Below, in pieces: positions 48,901 through 62,325 of a stretch of 64,000 nt of DNA. The translations under genes and the position numbers were made by a program. Source of the DNA: Edolisoma coerulescens (taxonomy: Eukaryota; Chordata; Aves; Passeriformes; Campephagidae); contig VWZW01004141.1 of assembly GCA_013397115.1 (NCBI GenBank), forward strand, positions 2,867,654 through 2,931,653, written 5' to 3'. Position 1 is the first letter of the stretch, and every line of letters begins with the position of its first letter. A model generated the notes under the pieces. That model saw nothing but the letters and a program-made list of their open reading frames with translations, did not search any database and was not told the origin of the DNA.

Positions 48901-51357
48901 TTATTTTTTCTCGACAAATTCCTGGTGGAAAAAAACCCCATGATGTGGGAATAGTCCTGAAAAGCAGAAGTTTCAGAAAATCAGTTAGTTTTGCTGATCT
49001 CCATTATTTTCTGGAGCTGCTTTTGCTGTCCTTGCAGAGGTCAGAGAAGGGAAAGGCTGCCCATTTCACATCTGCTGCACTGACAAGCAACCAAATGTAC
49101 CTTTTGGCTAGTGGCTGGCATTTTGGCAGTTCAAAGCTTCCAACTCCCACCCTTTTACAATCAGATGGGATGAATAGCAGAGCTGTGCTATATTGGCAGT
49201 TGGCATACAGGCTAGGTACATGGGCTGCATATGAGTCTATTCATCTGAAGTTATCTTTTCAGATCACTGCTTAGTTTTCTAGCATAATCTTCTTGGAAAA
49301 GAGTTTGGCACATGTGTCCCCTTTTCTCTTGGCACATGGCTGTTTTGTTTTTTCTCCCCCCCCCCCCCCCCCTCCCCCCAGTAATTTCCTGGTGTGCAGT
49401 AGTTATCCTAAGCAGCAGTACTGGTATCTGAAAATGAATGGACATATTGCAATCTGGAGAAATGTCATGTCCTTCTGCTGTGGATTCTGAGTGATACAAG
49501 CTGTGGAGGGGTGTGTGTAGTGGGCATGCTATGAATTAAACATTCTCTTTGCTTCAGGCAGGGATAAAAGAAGGATACTCCCACACTTTCTCATTCTTTC
49601 TCATCCTTTATAAGCACCTGAGAATGGAATAAGCCAGTCATAAAAAGCAGGGCCAGGTCAGGGTAGATAAGTACCTTCCTCTGTTGTAAAATTCAGAGCA
49701 GCATTTAAATCCCTGCCTCCCCTAACACACCTCTAGAGAATCACCCAATCACTTGTAATTACTTGCTTAAAAGAGCATGGGAACAGCTGAATTTCCCTGC
49801 ATTAAGATAGCTCTTTGTTATATTTCTGCCTTTTTCTGGACCAAAAAAAGGCCTCAAACTCCAATTCATGGTTTTAGTCTTTATGATGTGTTGGTTGTGG
49901 GCAGCTAAGCTTGGTAAAAAACAGGAGGGGGAGTAGAGAGAGTCAGTTAAGTCTTATTCATATAATAGCTTTTCCATCCTTTTACCTTGTCCTCTGTATT
50001 TGGTTCATCCCCCTCATTTCACCTTATTTTAAATTGTGACTGCTTTTGGGGGCAGGGGCCGTTTCTTTACTGTAGCTATGCTGCATTTGGCATCATGGAG
50101 TCCTCCTCTGGTTGGAGCCATTACTTGCTACAGTAGTACAAACACAGATATGCTTGGACGGCAGGGGAAATGCATCCTGCAAGGCAGAGAGGGCTGTGAA
50201 TTTTATGTAATTGCAGCAGCATCTTGGAATGTAGGAGCATATCTTTGGTGCTAATGGAGTAGATAAAAGGCTTATAGCTTCTCTCAGTTCTTTCTTTCCC
50301 CTTTGCATCGTCCATGAGTAGAAATTATGGTCCAACAGGAGGAAAATGACCAAACAAAAAACCATCCCACCAAAACACTGCTTACAGCCTGGGGCTTGAG
50401 ATCTTGTGCAGAGCTTTCCACTGAAGGCTTAGTAAAAGTGAACTCAGGAGAAGGAAAATTGCTGCTGGATTGTCTGGTCTGAATGTGTGCTGTGGGTCTG
50501 GTGTTTGGTCTTCACCTCTACTGCACCATTCCATAGGTAATGAAGCCATTTCAGGGCCTGAGAGCAGCTTAGGAGCATTAGCATGAGAGTTTGATTTTGA
50601 CAGTTTTGAGGCTTGCCCATTGAATTTCATTCTTAAAGGCTCCTTTTGAGTTGCTGGAGTTCTTGCATGTGAATGGCCCCTTATTCCCTAGTCTGGTGCT
50701 GATCTGTGTCACAGGAGACAAAAATCCCAGTTTTCCCTTTGTGACCTTGGTCATGTGGTCACTGTATTAATGGGTTGTAGAAACAGAAATACTAGTTCTC
50801 TTGCATGTCTCCTGTCTTGGGACCTTGCCCTGATCCAGAGTCTTAATGTGTATAGGTATTATATCTGAAATGGTGTTGATCAAGGTCTTCTGTAATAAAA
50901 ATAGCAGCCTAGACTACAGTTTCAGTGGGCTTCTCTCTCCCTCACTTCTGTTTTTACCAATGGCTAAATTGACTGTGGCAGCTGTTGCCTTGGCTGCAGG
51001 CTTTTCCATTTTGTACTGAAGACTGACACATGTGGTGAAGTTGCTTATCTGTTGAGGGGTGGGTGGGCGATAGGACAGGGCAATTTCTCAGTAAATGGTG
51101 ATGTGTGTGTAGGACTCACAGCTTTGATGTGTTTCCCTGTGGGGTAGAGTGCTGCCATGGAGGATGAAAGCCTGGTATCTTTGGCATTTGGCTAAAAGCA
51201 AAGCAGCTCAAGGGTACGAAAAAGAACAAGAGGAAAGAGCAGAGACGCATTCTCCGTGGACTATTGTCTTCTTCCTAAAGCAGCTGGAATGTGAAGGCTG
51301 TATGTAAATATAATAGTCTGCATATTTCATATTGGGGCCTGTAAAAATGTGCCCTTG
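45986..51357. other. Gene-poor DNA, no gene seen
   Basis: It includes an AT-rich stretch at about 47690-48070 with several TAAT/ATTA words and a pure C tract at 49356-49372. The chance frames in it have no domains or splice logic. Confidence 0.4.
49356..49372 (+). repeat. Homopolymer C17 tract
   Basis: Seventeen C, then T and six C, preceded by a T-rich run. It is a likely sequencing and length-variation hot spot. Confidence 0.95.
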
Positions 51358-51729
51358 TGCTGTGGTTTAAGCCCAGCCAGCAACCAAGTACCATGCAGCT
51401 GCTCGCTCACTTCCCCATCAGTGGGATCAGGAAGAGGAAGTGGTGACATGTTTGGAGTGATGGTGTTTGCCTTTCCAAGTCACCTTTAAATGTGATAGGG
51501 CCCCACTCTCCTGGAGATGGCTGAACACCTGCCTGCCCACGGGAAGCAGTGAATTAATTCCTTGCTTTGCTTGCATGTGTGGCTTTTGCTTTTCCTATTA
51601 AACTGTCTTTATCTGAATTCACAAGTTTTCTAGCTTTTACCCTTTTGATTCCCTCCCTGATCCTGCTGGTGGGAGAGTGAATGAATGGCTATGTGGGGCT
51701 TGGTTGCTGCCTGAGTTTAAACCATGACA
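51358..51729 (+). mobile_element. Fold-back LTR derivative with ~77-bp inverted ends
   Basis: The left end (TGCTGTGGTTTAAGCCC...) and the reverse complement of the right end (TGTCATGGTTTAAACTC...) align over about 77 bases at roughly 75% identity. Bases from about 51436 to 51729 also match, in reverse, the 24843-25127 half of the solo LTR, including ATTAAACTGTCTTTATC, a likely polyadenylation signal. The half carrying the TATA box is missing. The flanks CCTTG (51353-51357) and CCATG (51730-51734) may be a decayed 5-bp target duplication. It is an old, non-coding element. Confidence 0.75.
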
Positions 51730-54700
51730 CCATGGTCCAGAGCAAGGATCCAGTCTGACAGAGTACTCACGGTACCTACTGACAGCATGGAACAGTCTGT
51801 CGTGACAGTCTGGAGCCTCCCTGTACCTCGCCTCTGAAAACTGCACTCAGGTTGTGATTGGCAAGATCTTGGGGATGCTCAGGTGAGCACTTGAATGCAG
51901 AAACCTTGGATACTGCAGAAGATGGGGTGATGATTTATTAGGTGACTTGGGGGACTTGTTCTTTTTATTTTAACTGGTGGAGTTCCTTCCAAGTGTTCTA
52001 AGGCAAAAACTTAAGTGGCCATTAGCAAGTGGTATTCCCATCACTGTGTGCAACCAGCATTATTGCCAGTACCTGGCTATTTTCCAGCTACAGGCTGTTT
52101 CCTTAATTCACCTACCTTGTGGCTTCCTTTGTACTATCTACAATGTGGAGTTATATTTTTGCTGTTAAATCTCTTCAGTGTTTTGCTCTGGAGGAGACTG
52201 CATTCCAGTGGTGATGCAGGAAGGAAGGAAATCATTCTTGTTCTTGATTTACCCATCAATTGAAAGCTGCGAAGGGCTTTGTTTGTCTGTAGTATGTCAT
52301 GACACTCCATGATAGGCATACTGTCTTCCTTGACAGAGGTGCTAAGTTTGCAGTATGAATTGTTTTTATTGCCTGTCCACACAGCTGAGCTGGGCAGGTA
52401 GTATATGATGACACTGTTTTTGTGAGTGTGGTTTTTGTTTGTGTTTGTTTGTTTTTTAATGCTGACAGCTTCTTCCATCTGAAGCATCAGTTATGGTCTC
52501 TGATTGTGTTTGCAGCCCTGGATCAACTTGCTGCCCTCCCATGTTTTCTCTGGATCTATATACTAAGCTGTGTTACCTGTGGCTGAAACATTGCTGCCTC
52601 CTTGATGTTGTTTTTCTACATCCCTTCCAAGTAGACTAAAGATAATGGGTTTTTTTCTATCATATCCCAGTTCTTTGCTTTTCATCAACTTATGATGATA
52701 CCCTGCCGAAAATCATGTGGTACTTCAGCAGCCAAGCCATTTCCTAGCTCTTTGGTAAGAGGAACTGTTGATGGAATTAGGAGTCAGGATTGTTTTTGGA
52801 GATGAAAACAGTTTATGCAAAGTTGTGCTGCTTCAGCCTGGTCTCTGGTGTGCATTTTTCCTTTCTTTTATACAATTCCATGATTTTACTTCCTTGAGTG
52901 TCAGGCAAGGTGCAACCTAAAATGCGTAGAAAAATTGGATTCCACTTTGCATTGAATATCAGTAAAAGGTAGTGAAGTGAGAGTTCTGGGTACCCATTTT
53001 TCTTCTGTGGGAAAGATTTAATAATTAAGCTGACAGATAGTTTTACATAGTGTGGATGTGGCAAGATGTGTCTGTACTCGGGGGAGCTGAGGTTTGTGGG
53101 CTTCAGCAGGTGAAAGAGCTGTTAACCACAACACAATGGCTCATTCTGAACCATTTGGTATTTCTTTTAATGTGGTCCTGCTTCCTCAACTTTCAGGAAC
53201 ATTTTTGTACATGGCCAGAATAATCAGTACTGATGGGAGAACCTGTCTGCTGGGCCTCAGTGAGAGTTATACTGGTGACTTTGGTCACTGCTGAGTGCTT
53301 TGGTAATCTCAGCCAGGTACCTGCACTCTCATATGACTGGTGGAGCAGAGCTAGAATTTGTCACTGCAGACTAAACTGCCATGTGTTTAATATTGATCTA
53401 CCTGCACCTGCAGAGCCAATAGCTCAAGCCTTTGCTGACAATGCATTTCAGGGCAGGGAGTGGGAAGATGGATGCAACACAGAGGCTGTGGCTGATTTAT
53501 AAGTGCTGATTTATTGAGCTACATGCATAGTAGGAATTCACAAGGTGCAAAACACCATGTGTACATTACTGGATGAGGGGCTGGCCTGAAGATGGGGGGG
53601 GAAGGGATGGGTGGGAAATGTCTCCAGTATGTAGTGTTTTAAACATTTGTATGTGTAAATCTGTATGTTACCTGTCAGCCAAATGTTACTGACCTCAGTA
53701 TCGGGAGTGAGACTACAGGTCATTTGGCTTAAACTTGAAAACTAGGCATCTGAGTTATTTTGAATCATTACTTGTGAAGTGCTGACAAATTTCAAAGAGT
53801 GACCAACTGAAGCAAATACTAACAAACAAAAATGTGTAGAAGCTTAAATGAATTAAAAGTGGCATACTGTCATCCTGTGGACCCTGCAGGTGATGTAGAT
53901 AGGTGTGGATGCAGATGAAGATCTGAAGTATTCTACTACAATGTTAAACCACACAAAGTAATAAGTATCATGAAGGAGATCATGGGGAATTTATGCCAAA
54001 GATAGGAACTTCTAGTTGTTCTTTCTTGTTCCTTGGTTTACATTATAAAATACTCTGCCCTGTCAAAAAGAAAAGGTTTGTATTGGTATGACTTCTCTTC
54101 AGGTTTTGATTCTTTACCAGCCATTCTTACAAGCCATAACAGAGATCTCATTTGTGGTGCCATGGAAACATAAGTCATTACTAATCTTTTGATTCCAGAA
54201 TCTCTAATTTTTCTGGGAGAGCTGGAATAGCTAATTTTACCTGTTAAATTACATATTAAATATAAAACCAAGAAAGGGAAAAAGAATTCTGAAAGTGGAA
54301 CAAGCTACTGCAGTACCTCTTTCTCCCTGCAAAGCACTGGAATGGTGGCACTCCTTTTCTCTTGTCCTTATGGATATTTGAAGAAATTAAACTTGGTAAA
54401 ATTTGCTGTGCAAGGCAATTGTTGTCAGGGAACTGTTGTTATCCTAATGTGGAGTAAAGATGTTCGGGGTACAGAAATGACTTAGCAACAAACCGGGAGA
54501 TCTCCTGAAGCTTCCTTGGTCTTTGTTCAAAATGCAGTTATAACCCTTCTCTTTCAGGAAACTAACAGAGAAATGCTTATTGCAGTGTGTGACAGGATTT
54601 ATAAACTGTAACACAGAATCAGTGTTCTAAAATCTCAGTCTTCATATCTGCCTAAAGTTTTCCACAGATTTATGTCTCATACATAACTTGAGCCAGGCCT

Positions 54701-55490
54701 TTTTATTTCTTACGGACCTTGGGTAAAAGGTGAATGATCTAGTAAGAAGCAGGTGATTGTTCTTTATGTAAAAAAAGCAACAGCGAGGCAAATCTGAGCT
54801 GTAGAAAGCACACATAATCCTTGCCAGAAATATTGCAATCTCTAATTGAGAAGCAGCTATTCGGCAGCCAAGCTGGCTCTGGAGGAAAGATGAAAGTGTT
54901 TGATCTCAGCTGTGTTACCACCTGTATCATGCCAGGGAAGTTAAACGCACTGAAAGAGCTCCACTTACCATTGATTTTATTTCTCCAAATGAAGAATGTG
55001 TTGATAAATGGCTGATGAAATGAGGTAGCAGTGGGTAAATGGGCACCCTACCACAATCCCTTTTTTTTTCTGTTGGAGCAATAACCCTGGCACCATTAAA
55101 AGAGATGCTTCTTTGCAGTAATGGCAATGCAATGAAAGTGAGTGGTGGGCCAGTTCCTGCTATTTGAGATAATGTGATGAAAATCTGAGATACAATAAAA
55201 TTATTTAGAACCAGCAGAAAAATACATTGCTTTAAGAGCTCCAGTACTTGCTATTATGTTCCTTCTCTACCTCGTGCCAGTGTTCATATCCGAGAGCCCT
55301 CCTTAGATAAAAGGGCTTAGAAAGGGAAATATGGTTGTGTTGCACTGGCACAGTAAAGCAGGAAGAAGCTCTGTGCATAGAGGCCACTGTGAAAAGAGAA
55401 TGTGTAGTGCTTCCAGCCTTCCCAAAGTAGCTTGAAAAAGGATCAAAATGCCAAGAGAGGCACAAGAGCAGGCTGCTCTGAGAGTCTAAG
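51730..55490. other. Gene-poor DNA, no gene seen
   Basis: Only short frames and a GTTT-rich run at about 52430-52456. I recognise nothing else. Confidence 0.4.
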
Positions 55491-55885
55491 GAATAAGTCA
55501 TATGAGCAGGGGGGCTGAGGGAGCTGGAATTGTTTGGTCTGGAGAAGGCTCAGTAATGATCTTATCACTCTCTACAACTACCCGAAAAGAGGTTGTAGCA
55601 AGATGGGGTTGGCCTCTTCTCCCAGGCAGCCAGTGACAGGACATGAGGACATAGCCTCAGGCTGTGCCAGGGGAGGTTCTCGTTTGATATCAGGAAGAAT
55701 TTTTTTCAGTGAAAGGGTGGCTAAACATTGGAATGGACTTCTCAAGGTGGTGGTGGACTCACCATCCTGGGAAATGGTCAAGAAATGACTGGATGTGACA
55801 CTTAGTGCTATGGTTTAGTTGGCACGGTGGTTGGTCAAAGGGACTTGATCTTGGAGGTGTTTTCCAACCTTGATGATTCTGTGAT
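55491..55885 (+). mobile_element. CR1 LINE, 3'-terminal fragment (plus strand)
   Basis: About 395 bases of the CR1 3' region: CTGAGGGAGCTGGAATTGTT, CTCTACAACTACCCGAAAAG, CTTCTCCCAGGCAGCCAGTG and the terminal TTTTCCAACC..GATGATTCTGTGA. It is 5'-truncated and inactive. The 84-codon frame inside is not a gene. Confidence 0.93.
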
Positions 55886-58800
55886 TTTTATGTGCTGTCA
55901 CTGAATGTGGAGACAGTCTTCCAGTGTGTCCTGGCTATCCATCCTGCCAGTTATCCATTGCCTAGGATCTTGGGAATGCCCCACACTGGAGGGGTTCTTA
56001 TCAAAGCAGCAGCACCTTCATTCAAAGAGGGGCTAATTTTAAGCCTTCTTTAATGGAGAGATTGCTTTATTGAAGCTTGCTGCTCTTGAATTGATTCCCT
56101 GAGGTCTTTGACTGCAAACACTGTATAGAGTAACCTGATCTATGACACAGGGATGAAAAGAAAACTGAGGAGACAGAAATCCAGCTGACCTAGCATGTGG
56201 AAGTTAAGAGCTCAAAGTAATGAATGAGTGGCATTGAATTAAATTGAGTTAATCACATTGCACTGTTCAATGGGATATTAAAATCTATAAGAATCAATAA
56301 CCTTAGAACTGTTGTATATCAACTTAGATGATGTATGATGACTGACCTGTTGGTTTAATCTGTTATTGTCTAAGATGTTTGGCATCAAGATAAAAGGAAA
56401 TAAACAGAATGTTATATGAGAGGAATAATATATCCAAATCCTTTACTCTAGAGTGAGACATGCCTCATTAAAAACTCAATTGTGTCCTAGCTATGTGAGG
56501 TGGCCCAACAGGATCTCCGTGGAAGAAAGCATGTACAGATGTTTAAAGTGTCTTCTCTGGGTTATTTGGGAGGATTGGGAAAAGTCTGGTTGAAAACATA
56601 ATGTCAAAGTGGTGCTATGCTAGAAAATGGCCTTCTCTACTAAATGTAGTTCTCCATTAAAAATGCAATTATGAAATATTATACATTCAGTGTAAAGCCC
56701 ACTGCGGGGGGAGGGAGGAGAATGAGGCCAAGACAACTCTAAAATTACTCTGAAAGGCAGGAAGAGTGTAATACTAAACAAGACCTTTCCTGTAGCTTGT
56801 ATCTTGCATTACGATCAATTCCACTAGCATCTGGATTCAGTGGAGACAACTTTGTCATTCCAGGTATCTTAGATTGTTATTTCTGGAGTGACCTGCAAGT
56901 ATTAAAGAACCAGCTCTTTTGAATTTAATTCTTTTGCACCTTTTTGAAATGCCACACTAGGTCTTTAGGTGGCTTGTGCTCTTTCCTCACAGGCATCTTA
57001 AGCTATTTGAACTATTTTTGTGATACAGACCCAGAGAGATTAAGTACAAAAGTTAGTAATTACTATTATTTTTCCTGATTAATTCTAAAATGCCTATGTT
57101 TAATTTTTACCAATTTTTTTTTTAGTTCAGACTGAATTGGTTTGAATGGCATGGTGAATGATGCCTTGGCTAGTACAGGCAACTTGCTGTGCACAATAGT
57201 GCTTTGTTTTATACATCTATCAAAAAAATAACTGGGTTGTTGGAAATGACACATGGATTTCTCTCTGGCAATAAAGTACCTGACTTGGCTGTGTTATATT
57301 ATAGTGATGGTTGCAGTATAACAACCTTGATAGATAAAACAGTAGCTAACCTTTGGGCTGGGACGTCTAGGTCAGCACTTTAAAATTGGAGATCGTCCAT
57401 ATCGGCTTACACTTCCATCCTTGTCATCTAGCGCTCGGCTTTTGTTGTTCCATGTGCCTGAATGCCTACATGCTACAGAAGTTCCTAGTTGCCTACTTAA
57501 TGTACAAATGACATGGTACTTTCTCCGATTTGCCACAATTACTTTGTACTTTTACTTACACTCATCTTCTCCTTTGTGAGTCCATATTGAACATTAACTG
57601 CAGTGCAGATCAAATTCATCTCTGTGAAGATGAGTATTTGAACTTGATGGTGAGTGAATGATTGACAAGGTGCAAGTATTTTTGTGTCAAGGCTGTGACA
57701 TGTCATTTGTTGAAAAAGCTATTCAGCCGAATGCTATACTCATCTGAAGGCTGGGAGTGAAGAATGTGCCAGATTCTCCAAAGGATGCTGCTTGATGTCT
57801 AGTGGCACCATTAGTGACATTTTGATGTTAATGAATAAGGGAACACTTTCTGCTCTGGAAATTATGCTTTTTAAGGTTAGAAGAGGATGCTTTATGAACT
57901 CTGTGCTACACTGTAGCCGTTCAGTTTTGCAGTAGATAATGAAGTTACAGTTTGTGGATTGCTGTGGTCTGTAGTGTTTGCTGATCGCATGGTGTTAAAA
58001 CTCTATGAAAGACAGCTCAAACAGTTTAAATGTCTCTCTGCTAGTTCTTTGCTGCATAAGCACTTGCTGAGGGTGCCACGGGGATATGGGAAGTTTGTAT
58101 TGGGAAAAGGGAAAGTGTTGGGGAGGTTGTGCCTCTATTAAGTTGTGTTCCACAATGTGAAGGAAATCTGAAGAGCTGCAGAGATGGCTTGACCCAAGTT
58201 AATGCTGTATTCCCTAGTGTGGAAACCTAGAATGTTGCCAGTATTGGGTGTAACTACTCAGCTCTCAGAAGCACTGCTGTTAATTAGCATCTGTTTCCCT
58301 GTTTTGTGAGAATATAGGCTGCAAATGAGCAAGTTTTAAGAGCTATGTCAGATGAATTTACTAATCTAAAACTACAGCCTTTCTGATGCATGGAGCATCT
58401 CTTGGATTTTACTTCTGCATGAATCAGCTAGATCAATTGACTCTTTGCTAGTGTTACTTTAGTGGGAGATGAAAAATACTTCATACTATACTATTTGTAG
58501 GCTTTTTTCCTCCACGTCTAATATGGTCTTAAGTATTTTAAAATGGGTCCTTTGCCTAGGTGTGCTACATCTCCCCTTCAGACTTGTATTTCCATATATT
58601 GTATAGGAATGACCACAGAAGTCATAAACAAAATCAGTTTAGGAACATAAAAATTGTGGTGTCTTTTCAGCTACTCTGCAAGGAATAGTGTTATTTTTTC
58701 ACATGACAATAAAAAGATTTCTTTTTTCCCCTAACACCTAACAGACTTTCTGAAAAATGAATTAATTTTTTTTTGGGTGGAGGAGAGGAGGAAAGGTCCT

Positions 58801-60919
58801 TTAGAGACCAATCTGTACCAGGAGCTGAAGTCTCCTACCTCGTGGCTCTGGATGTAGATGTAATCTCACCCGTTTCTTACAGATACTGATGAATTGCTGC
58901 ATCTCTTCCTCTTTGATATTCTAGAGCCACAAGTGGTCTGATTAACAATAACACCACTGCCTGAAAGATCAGAGCACTGAGTGTGTTTAGCCATGGCTAT
59001 GTTGTTCCATTTGATGAATGCACTGTATGCTGGTTGCTTTGCTTTGAGTCTTTTGGGGAACAAAATTCATTAACATCTCCTTACTGCTCTTTTCCTGAGA
59101 CAAGGCTGGGGAGGGAGGTAGAGGAACATCCTGCCACTATACTGTCTCTGTTAAATTGCCGCCGCAGATGCTGTCTTGGCTGCTGGTAACAGTGTCAGAA
59201 ATGGCAGCAGCCTTCTGCAAAAGTGGTTTAAAAATAGACCTATTTGGGTATGCTTCTTCCCTTAAAGGGACATTGTCAGTTTGATTTAGTCCCAACATTT
59301 TAGCTTGGTTGCCGTTAGCTATGCCATCTCTTCTGAGTTGCCAGCCAGTTTGGCCAGGTCTGCAATGAGTTTGGTATTGTTTTACATAGAGGAAAATACG
59401 CTTTGAACAGAGCATAATAAAGTTTTACTTAACCCAGTAAATTGATAATTTTTTTTTTGCTTGCCATGAAAGTGAGGCACAGCTAGCATTCCCTTGCCAG
59501 TGTTGTCACCCTTGCAGTTGAAGGCCTCGTGCAGTCAGGTTACAGTTATCCATGTCCTTTCAAAATATACCCCTCCTCTGGTTTTTTACTGTACTGCCTC
59601 ACTGCTCAGCATCCTGCTTTTTTTCTGAGACAGAAATGCTATTCCTTCCTTTTGCCTCTTTCTACCAAAATTAATTTGGGCAATGCAGTGGGATAAGATT
59701 GGAAATGCACAACCCCCATCTTCAATCTATCTTAAAAGCCCAAGGTTGCTTTTAAGGGTGAGAGTGGTTCTTTGAAATGATGAGGTTTCTTGGTCTGGTG
59801 ACTTCCCCTCTTCAGAACAATGCAGCATCATGCTGCTTGTGTCAGGAGGCAAATAAGAAACTTGACCTACAGCACCTCTGCCAACAAGACTTTTGTTGTC
59901 TACCATTTCTATCAGAGCCAAATGTTCTGGCTCTGCCCAGTGTTAACACAGGTTGTGTTACAGCCCCGGAGAGCAGAGCAGCTACAGCCACATGACTGCA
60001 GTGACTGGTAGGGAGATCCAGGTTTCCACCCTGAAAGTTCTGTTTCATTTTCTTGCTGCCTGTAATATTTGTTCCCCTCTGTGCGGTGGGATGGCACTTG
60101 ACAGCACTGAGCAAAGGCTGTGAAAGCTGACTGAAGCAGGCTGAGAGGGACTGTTGAAACATGCTTTCAAGCAATTACTTCTGGCTTTGCAGTGGTACCA
60201 TCGATTTAATATCTTTCTCCTGCACCGTTCTTTGCATGTTAACTGCTTCTTTCTCCTCTGCTGCCTTATTGCCCTTCTGCAATGTTTCTTACTCTTTGAC
60301 ATGTCCCCATCTCTTACATCAACTATCGCTTCCATCTAGGCCCTCTAGCCCCTTCATAGCCTGGTTTCCACTTGTTTTATCTTTTTTTCATTAAGAGTTA
60401 GATTTTGCTGACATCTTTAAGCTTCTGTATCTCCTGACTTTGAGAATTCAGCATTGATTTCAATTAGAGCCCATGCCTAGAAGGTTTCAGCAAACAGCGT
60501 CTCCTCTCATGGTAATGAGTTGTTGTTACCACTCTCCCAAATGTGCTCACTTGTGCACGGTTCTCACAGTCGCTCTGATTTGAAGTCTCTGATCAAACCA
60601 TGCAAAGCAGGGCAGCATTTCAGGGGTCTCCCTGCTTCTGTTGGATGGACAGGTCAGGAGGCAGCAGCGGAGGGCTTTCCTCTCAAAGGAGTCTTGAAAT
60701 GCTGTTGTGGTAATTTGAGTCCTTGAAAGTGTGCTAGATTGAGGCACCTGCCATCTAGCATTTTATCTTGTCCTTTCTTGGTGTTTGCTCCTGGCTTAGT
60801 TGTGCTTCAGTGAGATCCATGATGCACATCCTGTGACAGGTATGTAGGTGCAGGAGCCAATTTACCATGTGCAACCACAAGCGGTTTTTAAAATGATGGC
60901 ATGTCTGTCTCTCTGTGAC
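55886..60919. other. Gene-poor DNA, no gene seen
   Basis: No exon-like frames with splice support, and no repeat family recognised. All frames of 60-110 codons here look like chance. Confidence 0.4.
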
Positions 60920-62325
60920 ACTGATGATGTTCGTTCCTGGATCTGTAGTGAGGTTCCAGAAGCCTGGAAGAAACCTAATGTTGTGCCAATGCATAAAAAG
61001 GGAAAACAAGACAAATCCAGTAATTATAGCCCTGTCAACTTGATGTTTATCCTGGGCAAAATAATGAAATGGCTGATTAAAGGATTTGAGTAGCAAAGAG
61101 TTAAAAGGAGTAATATAATTAATGTCAGTCAAGCTGGGTTTATGGAAAAGAGATCCTGTCAAACTAACTTGGTATCTCTTTTGATAAATTTAGTTGATTA
61201 AAGGAAATTCTCTAGACATCTCTAAAGCAGTTGACTTGCTACCACAGGATATTTTGGAAAAAAGTGATAGAGAACTAGCATGGCACACACTATAATGATA
61301 TTACCAACTGGCCAGCTGTGACAAGTCTCTAACCATGATGGTTAACAAGGAATCGTTGCTGAGCATATGTGTTTCTAGTAAGGTCCTGCAGCATTTCATT
61401 CCTAGATCTGTTGTTTAATACTTTTTAATTACATGAGTGTGGAATAAACCCCCAGATCATTAGTGATTAAAGTCTGCAGTTATGCTCCCCCAAGTCTTGT
61501 GCCAACAAGGAAGATGGTATTCTGTAATACCAGGTTTCCAAGCCAGTAGTATCATATAGGAAAATGTAAGCAAGCAAATGTGGAGCTTCCTAATAGGGCC
61601 AAAAGTTATATTTTGCATCTAGGAACAAAAGAGGTCGTGGTTGCAGAATGGGAGACCCTTTTGGGAAGGGGTAGACACTGAGAGGGACTTGAGGCATCTG
61701 CTGACTAACCAGTTCCTAAGTTACCACAGGGATTAATGAGGTCCTTGGGTGTGAAAATGAGGGATTTTTAAATGAGAGGCTAGTGGTAATTCTTTTGTCA
61801 CTGGTGCAATTGCTTTTGTGATAGTGTGCCTGGCTCTCATTTCAACAGTGCTAGAAGGATGCTGATAAATTGGAGGAGGATCAGAGGCAATGTCAGAATG
61901 ATTAAAAGGTCTGAAAAAATGTCCTTTAGTGACATGCTCTGAGAGCACAATCTGCTTTAGCTTATTGAACAGAGGTTTAAAGGTGGCTTGACCAGTCTAT
62001 AAGTACCTATATAAGGACCAGAAATGTTCTATCTAGCTGACAAGTGTGCAGTGATTGCTGCTGGCTGGAAGTTGCAGCTGGACAAATTTAGACTAGAAGA
62101 AAGAGCTGTGTTTGAAAAGAATGGGGCTAATTAACCACTGGAGTCTTTTACCAAGGGTTGTCATAGATTTTTCTCTGCTGGCAATTTCACTCTTCCTTGA
62201 CAGCATGCTCTAGTCAAACCAGGGACTTCATTTAACAACTGCTATGATCTGTGTTTTACAGGAAGTCAGAAAGGGTGGTTGGTTTGGTGTCTTCTAGCTG
62301 TAGGATCTGAGAATCCATTAGTAGT
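60920..62325 (+). mobile_element. Ancient CR1-type LINE with reverse-transcriptase remnant
   Basis: At 60947-61093 the frame reads EVPEAWKKPNVVPMHKKGK, then SSNYSPVNLM and LGKIMKWLIK, the start of a CR1/L3-type reverse-transcriptase domain, before a stop at 61091. Further non-frame matches follow: GGGTTTATGGAAAAGAGATC, CTGTCAAACTAACTTGGTAT, CATCTAGGAACAAAAGAGG, then the 3' part GACAAATTTAGACTAGAAGA and GGCTAATTAACCACTGG, ending near 62325. It is far more diverged than the CR1 tails at 18.2 and 55.5 kb, with many stops and indels, and looks like an old amniote-age copy. No endonuclease domain is seen. Confidence 0.85.
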
